DNA of 64,000 bases from Belliella baltica DSM 15883 (GTDB lineage: Bacteria; Bacteroidota; Bacteroidia; Cytophagales; Cyclobacteriaceae), in the NCBI RefSeq assembly GCF_000265405.1, contig NC_018010.1, positions 496,001 to 560,000 on the forward strand, in the 5' to 3' direction. How positions within the stretch are numbered: position 1 is the first letter of the stretch; every line of letters begins with the position of its first letter. This document shows, piece after piece, positions 40,725 through 50,097 of the stretch. A program made the position numbers and the translations under genes. The notes beneath the pieces were generated by a model. The model was not told the origin of the DNA. It saw nothing but the letters and a program-made list of their open reading frames with translations, and ran no database searches.

Positions 40725-42410
40725 ATGGAAGCATCAACATCAATCAAACAAATGTTAGCAGGGAACAGAATTTTTGTTCCTACTTATCAACGTGCTTATT
40801 CTTGGGACACAGAATTTGAAAGTAGTAAAACGCCTAAACAAGTAAACACATTTCTGTCTGACTTGGAAGACTACAATCGAAGCACAACAAAATCAAAATA
40901 CTATTTCGGACACTTTTTATTTGAAGAAAAGGAAGTTAATAAATTCGGAGTAATTGACGGTCAACAGCGACTTACAACAATTGTCATTTTTCTTTCGGCT
41001 TTGTTCGCTCGAATTAAGCAAATCAGACCTTTAAATGAAACCGAACAAGAAACATTTGAAGACATCATTAAAAGAAATTCAACTTATCGCTTTGCAACAG
41101 TTGATTATGATAACCAGCTTTTCAAAGACTATGTAATTGACAAATCCAAAAAGGATAAAAACGGACTTGAAACAGAATCAGCAAAACGAATTGTAACTGC
41201 TTTTGACTTTTTTGCTCAAAAACTTATAAATAAAGATGAAGCATATCTTTTAAAAATTCTTGAAACTGTTCAAAGTGCATCTTGCACAACACACCCAGTT
41301 ACAGACGAATCAGAAGCAATTCAAATGTTTATATTCCAAAACAACAGGGGTAAAAAACCTTCAAATTTGGAGATTATAAAGGCTCAATTTATGTTTAATG
41401 TTCATCTTTACGGTGGCGAAGAAAAGGAAACATTAATTGATGAAATTAAATCAAGATTTGAAAAGATTTATAAATCAATTTCATCAATCGAATACAATAT
41501 AAACGAAGATGATGTTTTGGTTTACACATTAAGAGTTCATTTCAATTCTCTTTGGGAGTCAAACGCAATTGAGAAAATCAATAAACTTCTTTCGGAAGAA
41601 AATTCAATTTCATTTATCAAGGATTTTACTCGTTCACTTGCGATAAGTTTTGAGCATTTAACGTCGTTCTTTGGCAAAGACCAAAGAGAAAATCTTGAAA
41701 TTCATTCACTCATTTCACTTGGTGGCATTGGTATTTCTATTCCATTTATCATAAAGGCTTACAAATTCGGACTTTCCAAAATTGACATATCACAACTTTG
41801 TTCAAGTCTTGAATCATTAGTAATAAGACACAGACTAATAGGAACAAGAGCAGATATAACATCACGACTTAATGATGTTTACCAAAAATTCACTTCTGAG
41901 AATCCTGACATTTCACCAATAATTATTAGAATTGATTGGATGAAAACTACACAAGATTGGTGGTGGTCATATTGGGGTAACAATGAATTAGAAAAAGCAT
42001 TACAAGGCGGCATTAATCACTCGACAGCAAAATTCTTACTTTGGAAATACGAAAACCATCTTGAATCACAAGGGAAAAGTGGTTACTCACCGACAAGATT
42101 TGATAAAATAACAAGTCCAGAATTGGAGCATATTGCACCACAGACAGAAAATCCAGAAACAGGTTACGACACTTATGATGAAGAATTTATAAATCAACAC
42201 ATCAACTGTTTAGGAAACTATTTACTCCTTTCAAAATCTCATAACTGTTCAGTAGGTAACAGGCCATTTGCGGACAAAAGAGCGAGTTACACACATTTAG
42301 AGCAACAAAGAGAAATTCAAGAATTGACGAAGGACAATCCAATTTGGACGAGAGATTTAATACAGAAAAGGAAAGAAAAAATAGTTCAATTTCTAATGAC
42401 AACTGTATGA
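40725..42410 (+). CDS. GmrSD-like DUF262/DUF1524 protein
   Basis: A 561-aa protein. DUF262 (~1-250) has the motif FVPTYQRAYSW (~17-27) and DGQQRLTTI (~81-89), thought to bind and hydrolyse nucleotide and recognise modified DNA. DUF1524 (~400-555) is an HNH nuclease with LEHIAPQ (~463-469), then NCLGNYLLLSKSHN and NRPFADKR. The two domains correspond to GmrS and GmrD, a type IV restriction system against glucosylated phage DNA, joined in one chain as in many homologues. It is the last gene of the island, ending 283 bp before attR. Codon use (many ACA, AAA) looks different from neighbours. Confidence 0.88.
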   Translation: MEASTSIKQMLAGNRIFVPTYQRAYSWDTEFESSKTPKQVNTFLSDLEDYNRSTTKSKYYFGHFLFEEKEVNKFGVIDGQQRLTTIVIFLSALFARIKQIRPLNETEQETFEDIIKRNSTYRFATVDYDNQLFKDYVIDKSKKDKNGLETESAKRIVTAFDFFAQKLINKDEAYLLKILETVQSASCTTHPVTDESEAIQMFIFQNNRGKKPSNLEIIKAQFMFNVHLYGGEEKETLIDEIKSRFEKIYKSISSIEYNINEDDVLVYTLRVHFNSLWESNAIEKINKLLSEENSISFIKDFTRSLAISFEHLTSFFGKDQRENLEIHSLISLGGIGISIPFIIKAYKFGLSKIDISQLCSSLESLVIRHRLIGTRADITSRLNDVYQKFTSENPDISPIIIRIDWMKTTQDWWWSYWGNNELEKALQGGINHSTAKFLLWKYENHLESQGKSGYSPTRFDKITSPELEHIAPQTENPETGYDTYDEEFINQHINCLGNYLLLSKSHNCSVGNRPFADKRASYTHLEQQREIQELTKDNPIWTRDLIQKRKEKIVQFLMTTV

Positions 42411-42692
42411 CTACATCAGGAAACGTAGCGGAAAATCAGCACTTGGCTTAAAAATAGCTAAAATTGAAATCGAAGTTTTGCGTTCCGAAGTCTGCTGGTT
42501 TCTACCTATTTAATTTATCGCTATTCACTTCACAAGCGATTTTGGTAATAGTAAGATTAAAATTAATTTGGTTAATACTAACCAGTTATTTCAATTTGAT
42601 TCCAATCAATTCAAATTCATGAAACCATTGACTTCTGCCCCCTATTTTGTCCCCCTAAAGCTGTAACTTATTGATTTTAATTTCTTTGAATA
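42411..42692. other. Island right-end non-coding DNA
   Basis: No gene is supported. It contains AT-rich DNA with a few C runs (GCCCCCTATTTTGTCCCCC near 42635) directly before attR. I looked for a remnant of an integrase C-terminus in all frames and saw none. Confidence 0.5.
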
Positions 42693-42741
42693 AGTCCTGT
42701 TCCCGCTACTATGAAGCCAAGCAGAAATGCTTGGTTTTTTT
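42693..42741 (+). repeat. Right attachment site (attR), 49-bp direct repeat copy 2
   Basis: Identical to 19320-19368: the tRNA-fMet 3' end from AGTCCTGTTCC, then the duplicated terminator. No 5' tRNA part precedes it, so this is an attachment site and not a gene. Bases 42742-42870 up to aroQ are empty. Confidence 0.92.
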
Positions 42742-42870
42742 TACGCCTTGAAATGATGTGGATGTTTTTTTAATTTGAATGAATTAACTGTTTATTCAAT
42801 ATTTTTTGTGTTATCTCTTATTAATCAAATAACTTTGTTCTTTATAGATAACCACTAATCAAATCGCATT

Positions 42871-43302
42871 TTGAAAATCATCATTATCAATGGGCCTAAT
42901 CTTAACCTTCTCGGAAAAAGAGAGCCTGAAATATATGGAAATCAATCTTTTGAGGATTATTTTTCTATTTTGAAAAACAAGTTTGCAGAAATCGATCTGA
43001 GCTATTTTCAAAGCAATGTGGAAGGCGAAATTATCAACAAAATCCACGAAGTGGGTTTTGAATGTGACGCTATTCTACTGAATGCAGGTGGTTATACACA
43101 TACTTCAGTTGCTATTTCAGACGCTATAGCTGGGGTGAGCACTCCAGTTTTGGAAGTTCATATTTCAAATATCTACAAAAGAGAAGAATTCAGACACAAG
43201 AGTATCATCAGTAAAGAATGTGTTGGGATGATTTCTGGCTTAGGTCTTATGGGGTATGAACTTGGATTGCAATATTTTCTCAGAACCTCTACAAACCTAT
43301 GA
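42871..43302 (+). CDS. aroQ: Type II 3-dehydroquinate dehydratase
   Basis: A 143-aa shikimate-pathway enzyme that dehydrates 3-dehydroquinate. The N-terminal INGPNLNLLGKREPEIYG holds the catalytic Arg and Tyr of type II enzymes, LNAGGYTHTSVAISDAI holds the substrate-binding Asn and His, and VLEVHISNIYKREEFRHKS follows. The start is TTG 42871; the family usually begins at this K-I-I-I-x-NGPN position, so TTG is probably real. It overlaps the aminotransferase by ATGA. It is the first core gene right of the island. Confidence 0.93.
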   Translation: MKIIIINGPNLNLLGKREPEIYGNQSFEDYFSILKNKFAEIDLSYFQSNVEGEIINKIHEVGFECDAILLNAGGYTHTSVAISDAIAGVSTPVLEVHISNIYKREEFRHKSIISKECVGMISGLGLMGYELGLQYFLRTSTNL

Positions 43303-44354
43303 TTACATTTTCTCCTGGGCCATCTAAGGTTTATGACGCCTTGCCCAAATATCTCCAAGAAGCATATGAGTCAGGAATACTAAGTGCAAGCCATAGAAGT
43401 TCGGCTTTCATGAATCTATATAAAGAAACAGAAACATTGATGCAGGAAAAACTGCATGTTCCTGAGGGATACAAGTTGCTTTTCACTTCCTCCGCTACGG
43501 AAAACTGGGAGATTATCACCCAATCTATCGTGCAGGAAGCTGGTTTTCATATTTTCTCAGGTTCTTTTGGTAAGAAATGGTTTGAATATGCCAAGCATAT
43601 TAATGCCAAAACTGAAGCTTTGAAAATCGATGCAAATGAAACCATTGATGTGGAAAATCTCCAGATTGGGAACGAGTTTGATGTGATTGCCATAACGCAA
43701 AACGAGACTTCTAATGCCACTCAGGTAAAGAATGAAACGATAGCTGCAATAGCGGATAAGTTTCCCGAGAAGATGATTGCTGTAGACACAACCTCTTCTA
43801 TGGGTGGTATTGAGTTGGATTTTAGCTTAGCAGATATATGGTATGCTTCCGTTCAGAAATGTTTTGGTTTGCCTGCGGGACTTGGAGTCTTACTCCTTTC
43901 TCCAAAAGCGATAGAAAAGATCAGAGACAAAGGAGAGCGGGGACACTATAATAGTTTGAACTTTATGCTAGAAAATGCAGAAATTTATCAAACGCATTAT
44001 ACACCAAATGTCTTAGGAATCTATTTATTGAATAGAGTCTTGAGAGACATGCCAGAAATCCAACATGTAGACGAGCAGATCAAGGAGCGCATGCAAAAAC
44101 TGGAATATACAGTCGCCATGACGAGCAAATTAAAGCTCTTGATAGAAAATGAAGCAAGTCGGAGCTCTACTGTTTTGGCCATTTCAGGTTCGGAAGAATT
44201 CATCACTTCAGTCAAAAAAGCAGCTGAAAGAGAAGGTATGCAAATGGGAGGTGGATATGGTCCTTTGAAAACAACTAGTTTTAGGATTGCGAATTTCCCG
44301 GCTATAACGGATGCTGAGTTTGATAAATTGATCAACTTTCTAAAACAATATTAA
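43299..44354 (+). CDS. Class V aminotransferase, SerC-like
   Basis: A 351-aa PLP enzyme. MITFSPGPSKVYDALP, then SHRSSAFMNLY and LLFTSSATENWE resemble phosphoserine aminotransferase; the PLP-binding Lys lies in WYASVQKCFGLPAG. It also has an Asp that pairs with the pyridine nitrogen (VDTTSSMGG). Canonical SerC has GPAxLP at the N-terminus, so it may be a SerC paralogue or a related alanine-glyoxylate/serine enzyme. It overlaps aroQ at the start and is 1 base from marC. Confidence 0.82.
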   Translation: MITFSPGPSKVYDALPKYLQEAYESGILSASHRSSAFMNLYKETETLMQEKLHVPEGYKLLFTSSATENWEIITQSIVQEAGFHIFSGSFGKKWFEYAKHINAKTEALKIDANETIDVENLQIGNEFDVIAITQNETSNATQVKNETIAAIADKFPEKMIAVDTTSSMGGIELDFSLADIWYASVQKCFGLPAGLGVLLLSPKAIEKIRDKGERGHYNSLNFMLENAEIYQTHYTPNVLGIYLLNRVLRDMPEIQHVDEQIKERMQKLEYTVAMTSKLKLLIENEASRSSTVLAISGSEEFITSVKKAAEREGMQMGGGYGPLKTTSFRIANFPAITDAEFDKLINFLKQY

Positions 44355-44942
44355 ATGGGAACTTTTGATTTAAAGGAGATCTTATCTGTGACTTTGATCC
44401 TCTTTTCAGTCATTGATATACTGGGGTCCATCCCCATTGTGATCAACTTGAGGAAAAAAGTCGGACATATAGAATCTGAAAAAGCGACATTGGCTGCTGG
44501 GGTTTTGATGATTTTATTTCTTTTCCTAGGAAAATCTATCCTTAACCTTTTTGGAATTGGAGTCGAAGATTTTGCGATAGCTGGAGCTTTGATCATTTTT
44601 GCTTTGGGAGCGGAGATGATTTTGGGAATTGAGCTTTTTAAACCTGATCCTGAAGCAAGTGGCGGGGCATCGATTGTACCAATCGCATTCCCTTTGATCG
44701 CAGGTGCAGGAACCTTGACTACCATCTTGACATTGAAAGCTGAGTTTGCTCAAATCAACATCGGGATAGGGATTATCATTAACCTGATCATCGTTTATGT
44801 AGTATTGAAAAGTACAACTTGGCTGGAGCGGAAACTTGGAAAGACAGGTTTGGATGTATTGAGAAGGATCTTTGGGATTATTCTTTTATCCATTGCCATC
44901 AAAATCTTCAAAAGTGCGCTGTTTTCGGGAGAAATGATCTAA
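44355..44942 (+). CDS. MarC-family membrane protein (UPF0056)
   Basis: A 195-aa integral membrane protein with about six helices. Family features: FSVIDILGSIPIVINL near the N-terminus, the ILFLFLGKSILNLFGI region, and IVPIAFPLIAGAGTLTTIL (PLxAGPGxI-like), which is the MarC hallmark. The function is unproven; the early link with multidrug resistance is not supported for MarC itself. It closes the aroQ-aminotransferase-marC operon, 1 base after the previous stop, with a strong terminator behind it. Confidence 0.88.
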   Translation: MGTFDLKEILSVTLILFSVIDILGSIPIVINLRKKVGHIESEKATLAAGVLMILFLFLGKSILNLFGIGVEDFAIAGALIIFALGAEMILGIELFKPDPEASGGASIVPIAFPLIAGAGTLTTILTLKAEFAQINIGIGIIINLIIVYVVLKSTTWLERKLGKTGLDVLRRIFGIILLSIAIKIFKSALFSGEMI

Positions 44943-44950
44943 AAAAACGA

Positions 44951-44983
44951 GGCTCTGAAATGTTGAATTTCAGAGCCTTTTTT
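44951..44983 (+). terminator. Terminator of the aroQ-marC operon
   Basis: Perfect 11-bp stem GGCTCTGAAAT / ATTTCAGAGCC with a 5-base loop, then TTTTTTT. Confidence 0.9.
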
Positions 44984-45009
44984 ACAATAACTTATATTTC
45001 ATAGATTGA

Positions 45010-45085
45010 TACCAACCCTAGGGTCGAGGTGACATACAAGTCATTTCGAATTTACCTCACATTTTGACTAAAAGGAGAAATCTCG
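45010..45085. repeat. Possible dispersed intergenic repeat
   Basis: The text GTCGAGGTGACA ... AAGTCATTTCGAA ... GGAGAAATCTCGAAC resembles a repeat I have seen in Cytophagales intergenic regions. No second copy is evident in this window, so this is memory only. Confidence 0.25.
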
Positions 45086-45130
45086 AACTGGAATTCACAC
45101 AAAAACATCTACAAGTGAACAATACCTCTC

Positions 45131-47026
45131 CTACTCAATCCCGTCCAACTCACTCAATTCTAGCCATCTCAACTCTAAAGACTCTACTTCTGAATCAATT
45201 TCTTGGATTTTATTGGACCAATCCACGAGTTTTTGATGGTCTTCGGTCCCGGCGCTGATCAATTCTACCACTTTGGCTTTTTCTGAATTCAAAGCTTCAA
45301 TTTTTCTCGTCAATTCCTCAAACTCCTTTTTTTCCTTAAAAGTAGCTTTTGGCTCTGAATCATTTGTTGGGCTCGTAGCTTGTTCTTTTTTATCTTCTTT
45401 GACTGGCTTATCTTCCTTTTGGATTAGTTTTTCCTCTTTTTCCCACTCTCTAAAATCAGTATAGTTTCCAGGGAAATCTTTGATCTGACCTTCTCCTTCA
45501 AAAACAAAAAGGTGCTCCACCAATCTGTCCATAAAATACCTATCGTGAGATACAATGATCAAGCAACCTGGAAAATTATCCAAAAATTCTTCCAAAGTAT
45601 TCAATGTCACAATATCCAAATCATTGGTAGGTTCATCGAGAATCAGGAAATTTGGACTTTTGATCAAAATCATCAAGAGTTGTAACCTTCTTCTTTCTCC
45701 TCCACTGAGTTTGGCGATTGGTGTATGCTGTTGCTTGGGCGGAAAACCAAATTTATTCAAAAACTGCGCAACCGTAATGGTTGCTCCCCCAGCGACAGTC
45801 ACCACTTCTGCGACTTCTTTGACGATGTCGAGTAGTCTTTTTTCCTCATCAAATGAATCTTCTTCTTGTCTGTAATATCCAAAAGCAGTTGTTTGACCTA
45901 TTGCAACCTTTCCGCTATCAGGCTCAAGCGCACCAGTAATCATATTTAAGAAAGTGGTTTTTCCTGCTCCATTTGGGCCCACAATTCCTATTTTATCCCC
46001 TTTCTTGAAGGTATAACTAAAATCTTCAACAATTTTTTTGTCATCAAAAGATTTGTTGAGTTTCTCGATTTCAATGATTTTATTTCCAAGTCTTTGAGAA
46101 GTTACAGAAAGTTCTATTTCTCTTTCTTCTCTTTTATTAAATGCTTTCTCCTTTGTTTCTTCGAAAGCATCGACTCTATATTTTGCTTTGGTGCTTCTCG
46201 CTTTTGGCTGCCTTCTGATCCAGTCCAACTCTTTTTTATACAAGCTTTTCGCTTTATCCAATTCAGTGGCTTCGATTTCTCTGCGCTCAGCCTTTTTTTC
46301 TAAGAAATAACCATAATTTCCCATGTAGCGATGGATACTCCCATTGTCCAACTCAAGGATTTGGTTGGTCACTTTCTCTAGGAAATACCTATCGTGAGTA
46401 ACCATAAAAAGTGCAAGATTGGCTTTTGAGAGATATTCCTCAAGCCATTCTATTGTTTCTAAATCGAGGTGGTTGGTGGGTTCATCAAGTAAGAGTAAGT
46501 CTGGTTTTTCTAAAATTGCTTTTGCCAGAGCAACACGTTTTCTTTGGCCCCCACTTAGATTCCCTACCGAAATATCTGTATCATGCAAACCTAATTTCCC
46601 CAAAACTTCCTTTACCTGATACTCAAAATCCCAAGCCTCTAGCTGATCCATTTTTTCAAAAATAGTCTGCAAAAGGTCAGAATTATCTTTCCCATTTTCA
46701 GAATCCAACATGGCTTTATGGTAATCTTCAATCACTTTGAGAGTGGCATTGCTACTGCCGTCAAAAATCGTTTGATAAATGCTCAACTCACCAGAAAAAA
46801 CAGGATTTTGATGAACGTATGCCACTTTGACGTTTTGATTGATAGCTACTTGGCCTGAATCTGGGACTTCTAATCCCATGATGATTTTCATCAAAGTGGA
46901 TTTTCCTGCTCCATTGATTCCCACTAAGGCCACCTTTTGACCTTGATCTAAGCCAAAAGAAATGTTTTGAAAAAGTTTGCGCTCGCCAAAAGACTTGCTA
47001 AGGTTTTCTACTGATAGGTAATTCAT
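45131..47026 (-). CDS. ABC-F family ATPase (Uup-like)
   Basis: A 631-aa soluble protein with two ABC domains and no TM segment. Domain 1: Walker A GINGAGKST, signature LSGGQRKRV, Walker B LLLDEPTNHLDL. Domain 2: GPNGAGKTT, LSGGERRRL and LILDEPTNDLDI. The interdomain linker (RRQPKARSTKAKYR) has the ARSTK motif and the C-terminus (~545-631) is a coiled coil, both as in Uup. ABC-F proteins bind the ribosomal E site or DNA and rescue stalled translation. It is convergent with the marC operon. Confidence 0.92.
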   Translation of the reverse strand: MNYLSVENLSKSFGERKLFQNISFGLDQGQKVALVGINGAGKSTLMKIIMGLEVPDSGQVAINQNVKVAYVHQNPVFSGELSIYQTIFDGSSNATLKVIEDYHKAMLDSENGKDNSDLLQTIFEKMDQLEAWDFEYQVKEVLGKLGLHDTDISVGNLSGGQRKRVALAKAILEKPDLLLLDEPTNHLDLETIEWLEEYLSKANLALFMVTHDRYFLEKVTNQILELDNGSIHRYMGNYGYFLEKKAERREIEATELDKAKSLYKKELDWIRRQPKARSTKAKYRVDAFEETKEKAFNKREEREIELSVTSQRLGNKIIEIEKLNKSFDDKKIVEDFSYTFKKGDKIGIVGPNGAGKTTFLNMITGALEPDSGKVAIGQTTAFGYYRQEEDSFDEEKRLLDIVKEVAEVVTVAGGATITVAQFLNKFGFPPKQQHTPIAKLSGGERRRLQLLMILIKSPNFLILDEPTNDLDIVTLNTLEEFLDNFPGCLIIVSHDRYFMDRLVEHLFVFEGEGQIKDFPGNYTDFREWEKEEKLIQKEDKPVKEDKKEQATSPTNDSEPKATFKEKKEFEELTRKIEALNSEKAKVVELISAGTEDHQKLVDWSNKIQEIDSEVESLELRWLELSELDGIE

Positions 47027-47418
47027 GGCGCAAAGATAAGGGAATAAAAGATTGGAAAAATTAAAATTCCCAAATCAGCTCAGAAAGTGATGACTTATTA
47101 AAATTTTAAAAAAATATCACCTCTTTATTTAAAGAAGTTTAAATCGAAAACTAACAATCTATCCTGACTCTTAAAGTCACCTTAGATTTTAATAAGAGCG
47201 AACTGAGCCATTTTTAATACTTTTTACATCTAAGTAAAGTGAATTTGTATCAATCTCAAGCACCCATCTTAAAGCAAGTAAAATGATAGTATTCAAATAT
47301 TTTTTTGACAATTATTTTTTCCTTTTCATTTATTTTTTCACAACTTTCTAATATTAAAGTGTTTATAATAATGGTTTTTATTATTTTAATTTTTATTTAA
47401 TCTTTAAACAATACTATT
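47027..47418. other. AT-rich intergenic region before the DUF2589 cluster
   Basis: No gene. It is strongly AT-rich with runs of T (47301-47340) and no clean TTTG/TAnnTTTG pair. It must contain the promoter of the 47419 operon. Confidence 0.5.
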
Positions 47419-48072
47419 ATGAGTTATGCAAACAGAACCTTAAGGTCATTACCATTCGGAAGAGTCATTGGTGGGCCAATGACAGCAGCCATTCAGGCGC
47501 AATCTTTAGCCGCACAGGCCACAGTCAATTTCATCAAGGAAGTTGGATTTACTAGAGAAGACAGTACACCTTCGGCTGGAGAAGCATCAGATGCAAATGG
47601 TGATATGGGTGAAGTCAGAAATGTAACCTTCAAGTACAGAAGAAAATCTGTAGCAGGGGAAGGCGGAACTAATGGAGACGGAGAAGAAGAAGTTAACCTA
47701 ACTGTACCAATTCTGACCATTGTCCCCATTCCCTATATCAGAATTGAAGAAATGACTATTCAATTCACTGCGAACATCACCGAACAGCAAGAATACTCCA
47801 GAGGCTCTGCAAACAATAGCAGTGTAGCAACTGATACTTCTATTGATTTCAAGGCGGGAAGCTTTTTATCTCCTGTCAAGTTTGGGTTAAATGCCAAGGT
47901 TTCTACTCGCCATAACAAAAGCGAAACAAGCAACTCTAAAACAAATAACTCAACACAATACACTATTGATATAAATTTGAAAGCTGTGCAAGATGAAATG
48001 CCTGCTGGCCTTGCTAAAATTCTACACATCATGGAAAATGCGATTTTAGAAAAGCCAGTGACTACTCCTTAA
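47419..48072 (+). CDS. DUF2589 protein (cluster gene A)
   Basis: A 217-aa cytoplasmic protein recognised as DUF2589. The N-terminal helix LPFGRVIGGPMTAAIQAQSL and AAQATVNFIKEVGF are followed by a beta domain with VPILTIVPIPYIRIEEMTI (Pro-Ile-Pro at 103-105) and QFTANI. The C-terminal part has serine/asparagine-rich loops and ends in a helix PAGLAKILHIMENAI. The function of DUF2589 is unknown. It is the first gene of a co-directional run with paralogous neighbours. There is no signal peptide or TM helix. Confidence 0.8.
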   Translation: MSYANRTLRSLPFGRVIGGPMTAAIQAQSLAAQATVNFIKEVGFTREDSTPSAGEASDANGDMGEVRNVTFKYRRKSVAGEGGTNGDGEEEVNLTVPILTIVPIPYIRIEEMTIQFTANITEQQEYSRGSANNSSVATDTSIDFKAGSFLSPVKFGLNAKVSTRHNKSETSNSKTNNSTQYTIDINLKAVQDEMPAGLAKILHIMENAILEKPVTTP

Positions 48073-48099
48073 CATTTCTCACTTTTAATTCATGATATA

Positions 48100-49233
48100 A
48101 TGAGTCAACTAGATAGAATTTTATCTTCGATTTTTAGCGATATCAACACAGCCAAGGCACGGGCAGATATGACTTCAAGAGAAATTGCAAACAGATATAT
48201 CTCAGACGAAATTCTGCAATATTTTCCCATTCCGCGAGTGGGTATCGACAATTTGGAGGTTGAACTGAAATATGTGATCGAAAATGTAGAAGAAAAGGTA
48301 GAAAACACCAATCAGTCTCAGCAGAGGCTGAATGACTTTATCCAAAACTTTTCTGTCAGTACAGCACAAGAGCTGAGAAAGGCCATCTCCAATGAAGCAA
48401 AATCCAACGAACTCTATCAAGAGCTAGAAGGCTATCCAGATCAAAACTGGGAATCAAATATTGCTGAAATGCTAACTGGAAGTTTGAAAAGTATCAATTT
48501 GAGTACTCCCAATGTTCAAAACACGATTTCAAAAAGCTTTCAATCAATCCAAACAGAAATTAAAGAAGTGGTTCCAAGAGCCAATATTGTAGGTTCATTT
48601 GCCTCAATTCCTACCTTGAAAGGAACTTACAGTTTGATTTCTTTGGACGAAAAAGGACAAACTGAATTCAAACTTAAAAATGAATTCACCAATGAAAGAG
48701 AAGCCATCACAGAAGCCAAAGGATTGATTGAACAAATTTCAAAAAATCAGCTGAAGATAAGTGAGAGCAAATCATCCGGTACGGTCAACACTGCCAAACT
48801 GGTCTCTGGTAATAAACAGTTGGAAATACTTGCAAAAGCTGACCCCAATAGCAGATTCAATCCCAAAGCGCTATTCGATAGTTCTATTGCTAAAAAAGCT
48901 GTAGCAGTCAAAAATGCTCCGATCGCTAATTCTTGGGTTCTTGGTAAAAAAATCTCACCACAAGAAGCAAGAAACACAAGTAATGCAGTCCAAGAAAAAG
49001 TAGATGAAACACTATTCAATGTCAGTAAAAATCTCTTGAGTAAAAAATCATTGGACTTTCAAAATGGAATTCAAAACATCCTAGACCAAAGTAAAATCAC
49101 AACATTAAAAATCGCTGTGGATGCCGAAAAGATTTCTAAAGCTAAGCCAGAAAGCGTCCTGACTTTGAAATTCAACCTCAGCGCCAAAGATTTTGCAATG
49201 ATCAATGAAAGCGATTCACCTTCAAACTTCTAA
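48100..49233 (+). CDS. DUF2589-associated hypothetical protein (cluster gene B)
   Basis: A 377-aa soluble protein. Near the N-terminus (EILQYFPIPRVGIDNLEVEL, Pro-Ile-Pro at 43-45) it carries the same motif as DUF2589 genes A and C, which have PIPYIRIEEMTI and PIPMLKIAEAEI. The middle is helical and glutamine/asparagine-rich. The end reads LTLKFNLSAKDFAMINESD. I find no enzyme motif. It starts 27 bp after gene A. The shared motif suggests that all three proteins form one assembly. Confidence 0.65.
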   Translation: MSQLDRILSSIFSDINTAKARADMTSREIANRYISDEILQYFPIPRVGIDNLEVELKYVIENVEEKVENTNQSQQRLNDFIQNFSVSTAQELRKAISNEAKSNELYQELEGYPDQNWESNIAEMLTGSLKSINLSTPNVQNTISKSFQSIQTEIKEVVPRANIVGSFASIPTLKGTYSLISLDEKGQTEFKLKNEFTNEREAITEAKGLIEQISKNQLKISESKSSGTVNTAKLVSGNKQLEILAKADPNSRFNPKALFDSSIAKKAVAVKNAPIANSWVLGKKISPQEARNTSNAVQEKVDETLFNVSKNLLSKKSLDFQNGIQNILDQSKITTLKIAVDAEKISKAKPESVLTLKFNLSAKDFAMINESDSPSNF

Positions 49234-49247
49234 ACTTTCTTTAACCG

Positions 49248-49766
49248 ATGATATCTCCAAGATTTATTTCAGATTTACTAGGCGCCCCAATGGCTGCAAT
49301 TGTTCAAGCTGAAGCTATTGCTGCAAGAGCAACAGCTGATTTCATTAAAGAAGTAGGCTTTACCAAACCTTCGGATGCATCTGATCTGGAATATGGCAAT
49401 GTTAGAAATATTACTTTCAATTATTCTAGAAATATTGGCGGAAATGAAGAGGTAGTCACCTCAATTGAGGTCCCGCTATTGACCATCGTTCCGATCCCAA
49501 TGCTGAAAATAGCTGAAGCGGAAATTGAATTTGACTTAGTCTTATCACAACCAGATACAAAGGACTCTTCTTCTAATTTAAAGAAATCACAGCTAGCAAA
49601 AGCAACACCTTTAAAAGCAATTTTCGGAAAAAAACCTCAAGCCGGAAAACCACAAACCACTTCGAATACAGAAGCTAATATGAATGTGAAAATCAAGCTA
49701 GCACAATCCGAACCAACTATTGGAGTCATTCAACTTTTAAATATTCTTGAAGCAAACCAAAAATAA
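49248..49766 (+). CDS. DUF2589 protein (cluster gene C)
   Basis: A 172-aa paralogue of gene A: LGAPMAAIVQAEAIAARATA and DFIKEVGFTK match its first helix, VPLLTIVPIPMLKIAEAEI its beta motif (Pro-Ile-Pro at 82-84), and TIGVIQLLNILEANQK its C-terminal helix. The loops are shorter. It starts 14 bp after gene B. Function unknown; a common fold with gene A is clear by eye. Confidence 0.8.
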   Translation: MISPRFISDLLGAPMAAIVQAEAIAARATADFIKEVGFTKPSDASDLEYGNVRNITFNYSRNIGGNEEVVTSIEVPLLTIVPIPMLKIAEAEIEFDLVLSQPDTKDSSSNLKKSQLAKATPLKAIFGKKPQAGKPQTTSNTEANMNVKIKLAQSEPTIGVIQLLNILEANQK

Positions 49767-49769
49767 GTC

Positions 49770-50081
49770 ATGCCAAATTATTTAAAGAAAATCAATAATT
49801 GGTTTCAATCACTATTTACTGCTAAAAAACCAGTTAAGGTAGAAAATAATGCTACTCCTTCAATATCGATTTCTAAAAACCCTGGTCTAAAATGTCCAGA
49901 GTGTAGTACACGAATTCCTATAAGTATACAGACGCTGCTCACATCAAACGGAGTCACGTGTCCGAATTGCGATTTAGAATTAGAAATAGACAAAGAAAAG
50001 TCTGAGGGCGCACTTCATGCACTTGAAAAACTTCAATCTGGCATTCAGAAGGCTTCTTCTATCCGAAACCAATCAATTTAA
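49770..50081 (+). CDS. Zinc-ribbon protein (cluster gene D)
   Basis: A 103-aa protein. Cys-x2-Cys in LKCPECSTRIP and Cys-x2-Cys in VTCPNCDLEL, about 25 residues apart, form a zinc ribbon (~35-70). The N-terminus is basic and aromatic (MPNYLKKINNWFQSLF), and the C-terminus is helical (ALHALEKLQSGIQKA). It starts 3 bp after gene C, so the four genes are one operon. It may recruit the complex to a partner or membrane. Confidence 0.7.
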   Translation: MPNYLKKINNWFQSLFTAKKPVKVENNATPSISISKNPGLKCPECSTRIPISIQTLLTSNGVTCPNCDLELEIDKEKSEGALHALEKLQSGIQKASSIRNQSI

Positions 50082-50097
50082 AGATAGGATAAACAAT

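Noticed and set aside
42693..42741. Second tRNA gene at the right end
   Set aside because: Only the last 16 bases of the tRNA are present. It is an attachment site.
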